64,000 nucleotides of DNA, taken from the NCBI GenBank assembly GCA_036346405.1, contig CM070546.1:108258826-108322825 (forward strand). Direction: 5' to 3'. Of this stretch, positions 32,916 through 42,263 are shown in pieces (within the stretch, counting starts at the first letter, position 1; the number at the start of each line of letters is the position of its first letter). Under the pieces are notes generated by a model, which was given only the letters and a program-made list of their open reading frames with translations, searched no databases and was not told the DNA's origin. Source of the stretch: Phyllostachys edulis. Lineage: Eukaryota; Streptophyta; Magnoliopsida; Poales; Poaceae. The translations under genes and the position numbers were made by a program.

Positions 32916-33810
32916 AATTAGATTTACCTGTCCCGGACACGCAACTCGTCCTCCTCTGCCCTAGTCGCTGCCGTTGGCTTCCCCTCCCTAGCCGCCGCTG
33001 CCGGCTTCACCTTCCTTCACCAGCCGCTCCCCTGCCACCGCTGCTCCCATGGTCCCGTCGCCAAGGACGCATCACCCCACGCCGGCCTTCGCCGAGAGCC
33101 GCCCTCGCCGCGCGCGTGCCGCTCACGCCGACCTTCGCCCAAGCCATCGCCGACGCCGGCCTCCGCTCGACGCCGGCCTCCGCTCGACGAGCCTGACACC
33201 GGCCTCGGCTTGGCCCTGCCGTCGCCCATCGAGCGTGCCGCCTCTGCGCGCCCGCTGCTGCCTCGGATCCAGCGAGATCCGGGCCTCTTTGTCGGCGCCA
33301 GGTCATCTCCCGGCCAGATCTAGCCGTCCCAACCTGCCACCGCCTCCGACTCGCGCCGCCACCGCTGCAGCCACCCGACCGTTGCCGCTTCCCACCGTGC
33401 CTCGAACGTCGCGTCGCCGTCGCCGCCGCCGGTCGTTCGTTGCCGCCGAGACCCGCGACCGCCATTGCCGCGTCGCCATCGCTAGGGGGAACTAGGGTTC
33501 CCCTGTCTTGTACTATCTTTGTTTCCTTTGGGCGGCGCTTGAGCGGCCCGTCGAGAAGTAAGGAAAGAAAAAACCGTAGCTCTAACCGCCGCGCCGTCGG
33601 CGTCGTCTGTTAGACTTCTTGCCTTGGTCGCCCGCCGCCGTCGGCGCCGCCTACCAATGGTTGTTCCATCATTGCGATCCCATTTTGGGAGCGAAAGCTT
33701 CTAAGTGGTGTTGGTCTGATGCCACTCCCCTCCGTGCTTCGCCGCTCATCCACCGGCTACACCGACTGTTCCTCGCTTTAGCACACTGCCTCCTCCAGCG
33801 GTTGCCACAG

Positions 33811-36800
33811 GTGGTGGTGGGCGTCCTCACTGCTCCTACTGCGACAAGGTCGGCCACATTGAGTCCCAGTGCTATAAGAAGTAGCGGCATCTTTCACGCC
33901 GTTCTTCTACTAGCACCGGCACTGGTGTTTCTACATCGACGTCTGTATCGACTCCTTCAGCAGTTTCTCTCACTGAGCAAGAGATAGTCAGACTTCGACG
34001 CTTGCTTGCGCTTGAGTTCTCCTCGGCGAGTTCTGCGGTTTCTACATCGGCGTCGATCGACTCCTTCAGCAGTTTCTCTCATCGAGCAAGAGATAGCGGA
34101 CTTGCCCTTTGCTTGCGCTTGATTCTCCTCGGCGAGTTACGCGGTTCTACTCATCGACTCTTGGGCATTACGAAACCACCACCTCCACAGTCAGGTACCT
34201 CCCCGTGGATTCTTGATTCTGGAGCATCTTTTCACATGACTTCTGATTCTTCTACTCTGTCCTTCATTACACCTCTTGATTCTCCTATCAGTGTTCTTAC
34301 TGTTGATGGTATCTCTCTTTCTGTCTCTGGTCGAGGACCTCTTAGCAACTCATCTTTTCATGTTCCTTCTGTTGCTCATGTTCCTCACCTTACCATGCAG
34401 CTTCTTTCTGCTGGGCAGATTACTGATCTTGGTTGTCGGGTCATTCTCTACTCTGACTCTTGTTGTGTTCAGGACCGCCACACGGGAGCTCTGGTTGGTT
34501 CTGGCCCTCGGCGTCTTGACTCACAGCGTCTTTGGGAGCTTGATTGGCTTCACCTTCCTTCCGCTGCCAGTCTCTCCGCTTCTGCCACTTCGTCTACCGG
34601 CTCTTTCCAACAGTGGCATCACCGTCTTGGCCATCTGTGTGGATCTTGTCTGTCGTCTTTAGTTAAATCGTGGCCTTCAGGGGTCTGTCTCCAAGAGGCG
34701 TGTCTTTAGATTGTCAAAGGCATAAGTTAGGCAAAGCAGATTCAACTTCCTTATCCTCATAGTGAGTCAGTGTCTCAGCGTCCTTTTGATCTTATTCATT
34801 CAGATGTTTGGGGTCCGGCTCCCTTCGTTTCGAAAGGGGGTCATTGATATTATATCATATTTATAGAAGATTTCTCTCGCCACACTTAGATATATTTCAT
34901 GTCTTCTCGTAGTGAGGTCTTGTCTATCTATAAACAGTTTGCCACTATGGTTCGCACACAGTTCTCCACTCCTATTCGTGTCTTTCGTGCTGACTCTACT
35001 GGCGAGTACCTTTCTCGTTACCTGCACAGCTTCCTTGCTGAGTAGGGCACTCTCGCTCAGTTCTCTTGTCCTAGTGCACATGCTCAGAATGGTGTCGCTG
35101 AGCGCAAGCATCGTCACCTCATTGAGTCGGCTCGTGCACTGATGATTGCTGCCTCTATTCCACCTCACTTTTGGGCCGAGGCTGTTTCCACTACCACCTA
35201 CCTCGTCAATATCCGACCCTCTTACGCTCTTGAGTGCGATCCTGTTGGCGCCTCTGTGGTCTTCTTCGACTACTCGCCCTTAAATGTTTGCTTGCGTTTG
35301 CTACGTTCTCCTCACCCCTCGAGAACGCACCAAACTGACCACTCAGTCTGTTGAGTGTGTCTTTTTGGGATAAAGTGCCGAGCACAAGGGCTATCGGTGC
35401 TGGGATTCTGTTGGTCGACGGATGCGGATTTCTCGGGATGTGACTTTCGACGAGTCTCGTCCCTTCTACCCACGTTCTGTCTCTCCTTCGGTTTCCTCTG
35501 TGGAATCTCTGTCTTTTTGACCTTTCCAGATACACCTATATCTGTCTTGCCCTCGTCCACCTGTCCCACTGAGTCTCCACATATTCCTCCTGTGGCCTCT
35601 CCGCCGTTGTCGCTACCTGCTTCGTCTCTTGCGGCTCCTCCCCCTACAGTGCCATCTTCTCCTGATGTTCCATCTTCTCCTGATGCTCCATCTTCCCCTG
35701 ATGGGTCATCTTCTCCTTGCTCGCTCTCGCGATCGCCGATCGATCCGGCCCCCCCATTTGCCTTTCTTTGGCGCAGCTACTCGTGAGCCTGTCTCCTCTA
35801 GGGATCTTTGTTCACCCTGAGTGGCAGCATGCCATGGCCGAGAAGATTACTGCCCTCGAGCGTACTGGTACTTGGGATCTTCTTCCTTTTCCATCTCACT
35901 CTCGTCCTATCACGTGTAAGTGGGTCTATAAGATTAAAACTCGCTCTGATGGCTCTCTTGAGCGCTATAAGGCGTGTCTTGTTGCTCGTGGCTTCCAGCA
36001 GGAGTATGGTCGTGACTACGACGAGACTTTTGCTCCTGTGGCCCACATGACCACTATCCGTACTCTTTTTTCGGTGGCGTCTGTTCGCCACTGGTCTGTT
36101 TCTCAGCTTGATGTCAAGAATATCTTTCTTAATGGCGAGTTGCGTGAGGAGGTCTATATGCATCCGCCACCTGGGTATTCTGTTCCTGAGGGCATTGTCT
36201 GTCGCCTTCGTCGCTCTCTCTATGGCCTTAAACAAGCCCCTCGTGCTTGGTTTGAGCGCTTCTCCTCTGTGGTCACTGCTGCTGGCTTTTCAGCAAATGA
36301 TCATGATCCTGCGCTCTTTGTCGACACTTCGTCTCATGGTCGGACTCTTCTTCTTCGGTATGTTGATGATATGATCATTACCGGAGATGATTCTGAGTAC
36401 ATTGCCTTTGTCAAGGCTTGTCTTAGTGAGCAGTTCCTTATGTCAGATCTTGGTCCTCTTCGTTACTTCCTTGGGATTGAGGTTACTTCCACTCCAGATG
36501 GTTTCTTTATGTCCCAAGAGAAGTATATTCAGGATCTTCTTGATCGCGCCTCTCTCACTGATCAGCGTACTGTTGAGACTCCCATGGAGCTCAATGTTCA
36601 CCTCCAACCCTCTGATGGCGAGCCTCTTTCTGATCCGACTCGCTATCGTCATCTTGTTGGGAGCTTTGTCTACCTTGCTGTTACTCGTCCGGATATCACT
36701 TATCCCGTTCACATTCTGAGTTAGTTCATTTCTGCTCCCACTCAGGTCCACTACAACCACCTTCTTCGAGTTCTGCGATACCTTCGTGGGACTATCTCTC

Positions 36801-37290
36801 GCCGTCTCTTCTTTCCACGCTCCATTTCGTTCTGACTTCAAGCTTATTCGGATGCTACTTGGGCGCCGATCCCTCGATCGCCGGTCTATCTCTGCTTCTT
36901 GTGTTTTCTTGGTGGTTCTCTCATTATGCGGAAGGCGAAGAAGCAGAACTCTGATGTCCCGTTCGAGTGCACGAGAGGTGAGTTGCGAGCTATGGCTCTC
37001 TTGACAGCAGAGATTACTTAGCTACGGTGGTTACTTGAGGATTTTGGTGTTTTGTCACTACAAGCTCCTCTCATGTCGACAGTACATGTGCTATCAAGAT
37101 ATTACGTGATCTGTGAAGCATGAGCTCACCAAGCATATTGGTGTTGATACTTCCTTCATGAGGTCTTGTGTGCATGATCAGGTGATTGCTCTTCAGTATG
37201 TGCCTTCCGAGCTTCAGATAGCGGATTTCTTCACGAAGGTCCAGACTCGAGCACAGCATGGCTTCTACCTCTCCAAACTTAGTATTGTTG
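33811..37290 (+). pseudogene. Copia gag-pol remnant of element 1
   Basis: The order is Copia-type. A CCHC knuckle lies at 33831-33872 (CSYC..GHIESQC, then a stop). Protease is PWILDSGASFHMTSD near 34203. Integrase is HSDVWGP near 34797, an Asp in RADSTGEYL near 34987, and QNGVAERKHR near 35085. Reverse transcriptase spans 35800-36724 with KWVYKIKTRSDG, FAPVAHMTTIR, LYGLKQAPRAW and RYVDDMIITGDD. RNase H remnants follow to about 37290. Several stops and frame changes break it (for example near 34708, 35041, 36722 and 37018). The N-terminal gag domain expected before the knuckle is absent; a GC-rich stretch lies there instead. The copy is inactive. Confidence 0.85.
33927..34148 (+). repeat. 111-bp tandem duplication within the Copia 1 gag-pol
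   Basis: GTTTCTACATCG starts at 33927 and again at 34038. The units share TCGACTCCTTCAGCAGTTTC and CTTGCTTGCGCTTGA. The 111-base period equals 37 codons. Confidence 0.8.
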
Positions 37291-37310
37291 ATCCACCATA
37301 AATTTGAGGG

Positions 37311-37312
37311 TG

Positions 37313-37394
<82 letters not shown>

Positions 37395-37493
37395 CTCATT
37401 GTTACGAGGGTTATTTACATATTCATGCATTGCATTTTGTGTATATATACTGACCCTTTGATCTCCTGAAAATACAAGTTCCTGTTCCTAACA
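37311..37493 (+). mobile_element. 3' LTR of Copia element 1 with expanded (TA)n
   Basis: It matches the left LTR from TATTCTC/ATTGTTA to CTAACA. Near its start about 78 bases of pure TA (37314-37391) replace a short ATATGTATATTGTG stretch in the left LTR. Confidence 0.9.
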
Positions 37494-38533
37494 CTCCTCA
37501 GCCAGCAGGTTCTCCGGGAGCCTCAGGTCGTTGTCTGGCAGCAAGGACGGTCGGAAGCGGATGCATGTCAAGGGGTGGCGTGAGGTCGACGTGATAGGGG
37601 AGGAAGGCGCATATAATGAGCTTGACGACGAGCAAGAGCTCTCGAGGGGCTGTGTCATCGCCTTCTGGTTGTCAGTATTAGTTCTAGTGTTCACTCTGGT
37701 CTGCCTGATCGTCTGGGGCATTGCTCGGCATTACAAACCCAGAGTCATTGTTAAGGTTTGTTAGTTTCGATTATCCTGTTTTAGTATTTCAGTTCATCAT
37801 GAAACTATGCTCGGTTACACGTGTTCCAGTACGTTAAGAACACAAATTCACATTAGTTTTCTGGATGTTAGAAAGATCAAGAATGGTTGATGATCTTTGA
37901 ATATATTAAATTAATTTGTATCTGGTTCTTGTAACATCCTAAAAGTTTGCTTTTCTCTTTCTTCAGAGCTTGACAGTGGATAATTTCTACGCTGGAGAAG
38001 GTACAGACCGTACCGGGGTGCCGACAAAGCTGATTACAATGAACTGCTCACTGAAGATAAATGTTCACAACCCTTCTACAATGTCCGGCATTCATGTTTC
38101 TTCAACCTCGATTCGGCTTATGTACCCGGAAATAGCAATCGCCAACGGTCAGGTAGCATCTCTAACATCAAAATTTCCTTTTGCAACTTATCCACCATAA
38201 GATGTACTACCTTCTAATGCCTCTTTCTGCTCTGCAGTTGGAGAAGTTTTACCAACCAAGGACAAGTCGTCACGTCGCCTCCGTGATTTTGCATGGCGAA
38301 AAAACCCCTCTCTATGGAGCTGGGGCTACGTTTGGTTTGTCCAACACTGGAGGTGTAGTGCCATTGACTCTAGAGTAGACTTGGCAGTAAGAACTAGAGG
38401 GTATGTGATAGGTAAGCTTGTAAGGGTGGCACACGCAAAGCGTGTGAAATGCCCGGTTGTTATCAATTCCCGTAGCTCTAAACCAATTAGGTTCACCCAG
38501 TGTGTTGTAGTTACACCTGAGGTAGTGGCTTGA

Positions 38534-38726
38534 GCCGTAGAGGAAACTCACCTTCTTCTTGTTCTCAATAATCGTGTAGATATATATGTTGTTCATGACC
38601 TGAGCAACCAAGAAATGCGCAGTAGTTTGATCTTGCAATTTTGCACTGTTGATATCTTCTGCTAACATATTGCCATGTCATTTTAGCATGTGTTTCATTT
38701 GTCAAATTTGTTAGGTGCTGTACTAA
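38534..38726 (+). other. 3' flank of the LEA_2-type gene with target site ACTAA
   Basis: Probable 3' UTR. It ends with ACTAA (38722-38726), repeated at 55484-55488 on the other side of the nested insertions. Confidence 0.7.
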
Positions 38727-38851
38727 TGTAGAATTTCGAAAATATTGTGTGTTCCTCTTAGGATCCCTACACCCTTTATTTATAGTGTCAAATATTACAG
38801 TCTAACTCTAACACGACTTGAACTCTTTCCTAATCTCTAATATCTCCAACA
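38727..38851 (-). mobile_element. 3' LTR of the gag-only element
   Basis: On the minus strand it runs from TGTTGGAGATATTAGAG to ATTCTACA. It is next to a CATCTTGAGGAG purine-rich tract (38852-38863, minus). Confidence 0.85.
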
Positions 38852-39153
38852 CTCCTCAAGATGGGCATAGGATAATAATCATGACCATCTTGTTACATAA
38901 TGCAATACCATTAATAGAATCTAGTAAAACCTACCATCCATCGACTCCATAACCAATACCATCAAAAATGTTGCTAACCATCAATACTACCAGGGACGTC
39001 GCCAAATCCACCTCCACTATCTACCAGCTCCCCGACCTCAACCTTATCTTTCTCTACCCTCATAGCCCCGGCCACCCCCAGCCTCCACCACTTTGCCCAC
39101 ACACTCTCAGTCTCGGCCTCCACCACCTTTACCTCTACCATAGCCCATTACGC

Positions 39154-39596
39154 TTAACTCCAGACCCAATCCTCTTCTCCCTTTTGCCACTTCTCCAACT
39201 GTGTGGTCTTCTCCTCTGTCATGGCTGCATTGGCCCTGGGACCACCTCTTCCTCTACCTCTACCTCCACCTTGACCTCCTTCAGTAGATCTACTATTCTC
39301 ACCACCACCTCTACTAGGGCGAGATGTCCCACACTTATAACACTCAGTCCTCCTTGCAAAGTTCAAGTTGCTGCATCTCACATCACGACAAATACAATCA
39401 CCCTCGCGACCTATAGTTCGTGAGAGAGGACACACCCAACTCAGGTGCCCTGTTTGTTTACAGTTGTAACACTCCCTGTCATCAGCTATGACGTACGTTG
39501 ACCTTATAGGGTTACTACTCACCATCACTCTCTGTCGAGTTTCCTCAACACCCGTAGCTGAAATAGCTCCCCCTAGTTGGCAATACCACCTGATGG
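39154..39596 (-). pseudogene. Gag C-terminal part: CCHC knuckle, RanBP2-type zinc finger, RGG tail
   Basis: The minus-strand frame is open from the insertion site of Copia element 2 (39596) through MVSSNPIRSTYV (39528) to a stop at 39154. It holds a retroviral-type knuckle CYNC-KQTGH-LSWVC. About 20 residues later comes a second finger: GDCIC, four residues, C, then SNLNFARRTECYKCGTSRP. That spacing and the NFARR..CxxC end are those of plant RanBP2-type fingers, with the usual Trp of GDW replaced by Cys. A Gly/Arg-rich stretch (GGGRGRGRGGP) follows. I infer capture of a host RNA-binding finger by the element. The copy is split from its N-terminal half by the 14.4 kb insert. Confidence 0.7.
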
Positions 39597-39601
39597 CATA
39601 T

Positions 39602-41355
39602 TGTGGATATCATGGGGATATGTGCATGATCTTAGGATGATGATACAATTAGCAATGACATTTGTGGTTTATCGATTCAAGCGTTTTCGGTAAAGAATCT
39701 ATTCTGTCAAGTTGTTGGCGGTCAGACCGGCATTTTGGGCGGTCAGACCGGCCAAGCCTTAAGCGAAATTCTAGCTAAGTCCCAGGGGCGGTCAGACCGG
39801 CCAGAACGGCGATCTGACCGATTTTGACTTGATTCGTCGAGTTGTTTGGCGATGCTTGTTGGGTTAGCTTAAGGGCATGGGCTTCAGTGCATATGTGTTG
39901 CATGTTTTCACTAACGTGGGTCAAGTTGTGAAGAACTTGTTCCCGGATTCGATTTGCTTGTCTATTGGTGTGCAGGTTACTTGGAGGTCAACGACGGTCA
40001 ACGGCGAGGAGGATCGGGACTAAGCTTGGAGAGCTGAGGTCCAGAACGATCAAGAATGCCAGGTGAGGTCAATGGACTCAAGCGTGGCACAGAATGGACA
40101 AGGATGACCGAACGGCAATTCGGTGCGACTAGTTGATCAAGCGGTGCGGGGGTCGGTGCAAGTGCCATGGTGGTCCGGTGGGAGCCGGACGGGAGAGACT
40201 TGCCGACACGATGAGAGCCGTTGGATCAACCTACACGTGGCGAAGCATCGATGTGTTTTGCGCAGTTCGGACTCGGTCTTCGAAAGAGATCGAGAAGGGG
40301 TATTTTGGTAATTTCACCAAATACCGCCTCTGTGACCTTGGGCTAAACCGCGGCGCAATACGGTGCGTGGAGAAGCGGTTTAGGTCGTGGAGAAGCGGTT
40401 TAGGTCAAGGAGAAGTTGAAGATGGCGCTTTAAAATGCGTGCGTATGTGACCCGTTTGTGTTGGGCCTTAACGGGAGCCCATTAGGGTTAACTCTCTAGA
40501 AGCTAGGCCTCCATATAAATAGGGGTGGCTGCTGTGATACAGCCACCAAGTACTTCATTTGTAAACCCTAGTTTGGTTTTAGGGTATTAGAGAAAGAGGA
40601 GAGGCTTAGGGCTCTAGGGAGACGAGTTGAGTTGTGTGCTCATGGATTGAGCTTTGTCTTCTATGGATGGAGTGGCTATAAACCCTCTCAACCTCAGATC
40701 AATCTATGGATGATTCCCAAAGATGAGTCTCTTTTGCATTCTTGCTCTATATTTGAGATTTTTGAGGTTTCTTTGATCTAGTATTTTTTGGTTGGTTTCG
40801 TGCCTTCTTCTACCTTGCTGTGACATGTGGGAACATGTCTAAGATCACCTAGATCATCAATCTCCCACGAGCAAGGTTTAGATCAGGTTTTCGTTTTTGC
40901 CCGGTTTTGAACCTTCCTTAGGTAGAATGGAAAAAGGTCGAAACTTTGACGTGGATCTACTCAATCTCTACTTGGAATAGGTTCCTAATATCCTTAGGAA
41001 TGTGTGTTCCAAATTTGGTCAAGTTTGGTAGTGTAGATCAAAAGTTAGACCGATTTTTGTTTTGGTTTTGGGGTTCATGACTTTGTTTACAGTCGGGAGG
41101 CGGTCGGACCGATCCTATAATTGGTCAAACCGCTTGATCGGTCGACCGAAGTTTTCTTGAACGGTTTGACCGATTTCGAGTTAGGGTTTGGTTCTATTGG
41201 TTCTTTGCTTTGAGGATTTTGGTTCGAGTTCAACACAAGTCTTCATTGTTGATCCTCATAGCTCTCATAGCTATTGGGGTGAATCGGTGTTCAATCGAGC
41301 GAAGTGAAAATTAAGCGACTCTATTCACCCCCTCTAATCGCCTTTCGGTCCTACA
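39602..41355 (+). mobile_element. 5' LTR of Copia element 2
   Basis: It contains clustered CGGTCAGACCG palindromes (39719, 39740, 39789; CGGTCGGACCG at 41101), a TATA box ATATAAATA near 40513 and AAACCCTAG near 40563. The frames at 40123-40450 are not genes. Confidence 0.9.
40513..40521 (+). promoter_or_regulatory. LTR TATA box of Copia element 2
   Basis: ATATAAATA in CCATATAAATAGGGGTGGCT is conserved in the 3' LTR near 53162. Confidence 0.6.
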
Positions 41356-41357
41356 AG

Positions 41358-41370
41358 TGGTATCATAGCA
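41358..41370 (+). other. Primer binding site of Copia element 2
   Basis: TGGTATCATAGCA lies two bases after the LTR. It is close to the initiator methionine tRNA complement, with one change (CAGAGC to CATAGC). Confidence 0.8.
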
Positions 41371-41410
41371 GGTTAGCTCTTCTCATAGATCTTAACCGGT
41401 CTTTGGAGCC

Positions 41411-42263
41411 ATGACGACTGACAAGTATTCAACCAAACCACCTGTTTTCGATGGAGTTGATTTTGCCTACTGGAAGGCACGCATGCATGCCTACATCGAG
41501 GCTCAAGGGCACGCTATTTGGCTTAAAGTCAAAAATCCATATGTCGTGCCAGCCAATGACGATGTGATCACTCCAGATGTTGAGGCTAATAGCAAGGCTC
41601 GGAACTTTCTGATCCAAGGCCTTAGTCGATCTGAATTTGAGCGCGTGGCTCATTTGAGTTCTGCTCATGAGATCTGGAGGACCCTTTGTGACTACCACGA
41701 GGGCTCTACTGCGATCAAGGAAGTGAGACAGAACCAGTTCAAGAAAGAATACTTAAAGATCGAGCAAAGGCCTGGTGAGTCTTTAGATAAGCTGTGGGGG
41801 AGGTTCTCCAAGATTCTTCATGACCTACGTGCGATAGATCTTGTTTTCAGCGAGTCGATAGCATACGCCCGACTTTTGGATGCTCTTGATATGAAGGTGC
41901 GGGGATGAAGATCACATCCATCAATAACAATCTTGTCATGAGTGATCTTACCATGGATAAGCTCTACTCGAGGTTGAAAGCGCTGAGATTGACTTTATCT
42001 CGCGTCCCCCAAACAGAGTCGATGGCTTTGGTGGTCGACCCATTTAAGGGTAGTTCTTGATTTATTGGATTTTGGCTCATCTGGTTTTCCTTGTCCGCTT
42101 TGCATTCTCTGAGTGATGGCGGCTAGAGAAGCTACGAGGATGACCTAGCCCTCCTATCCACAAAATTTTCCAGAGTATACAACAAGGTGAGGAACAGGAG
42201 GAGAGGTGGCCCTATCACTTATTTTGAGTGTGGTGAGCCGAACCACATTCGCTCCAAGTGCCT
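41411..42263 (+). pseudogene. Copia element 2 gag, N-terminal part
   Basis: It starts MTTDKYSTKPPVFDG with FAYWKARMHAYIEA, the Copia gag (DUF4219/UBN2) pattern, and ALDMKV before a frameshift stop at 41906. The knuckle near 42221-42262 reads YFECGEPNHIRSKC; the first Cys of the CCHC set is replaced by Tyr. Coding is then cut by a solo gypsy LTR and continues at 45735. Confidence 0.8.

Larger units (their letters stand above)
32773..37493 (+). mobile_element. Copia element 1, inserted in exon 1 of the LEA_2-type gene
   Basis: Bounded by TGTTAG (32773) and CTAACA (37493). The LTRs are 32773-32902 (130 bases) and 37311-37493 (183 bases, longer because of a TA repeat). A primer binding site follows the left LTR and a purine tract (TTTGAGGG) precedes the right one. 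The element is in the same orientation as the host gene. Flanking pentamers CTTTG and CTCCT match at only 3 of 5 positions, so the target duplication is decayed or the edge has changed. Confidence 0.9.
32560..38533 (+). pseudogene. LEA_2-domain membrane protein gene (At5g42860/At1g45688-like), disrupted
   Basis: Exon 1 starts MKHTTSDSDVTSLATTSPSR, with the family signature RPAYYVQSPSRDSHD, and is cut after GRHSRS by a Copia element (32773-37493). Coding resumes at 37495 (SSASRFSGSL), passes an acidic stretch and one membrane segment (VIAFWLSVLVLVFTLVCLIV), and ends VIVK at 37755. Exon 2 (37967-38152) starts SLTVDNFY; exon 3 starts LEKFYQP at 38238. All junctions are phase 0 with GT..AG. Exons 2-3 form the LEA_2 (NDR1/HIN1-like) extracellular domain. 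Near 38370 CTAGAGTAGAC carries an apparent extra 5 bases: the frame stops at 38378, while the expected VDLAVRTRGYVIGKL continues one frame over to a stop at 38531. With a 4.7 kb element in exon 1 and this shift, the copy is very likely non-functional. Confidence 0.8.

Noticed and set aside
33007..33495. Arg/Ala-rich frames on both strands inside Copia element 1
   Set aside because: GC-rich leader-like sequence; not gag-like and not supported by family motifs.
40123..40450. Frames in the Copia 2 LTR and the matching ones at 52566-53016
   Set aside because: Non-coding LTR sequence; the two LTR copies differ by frame-changing indels.
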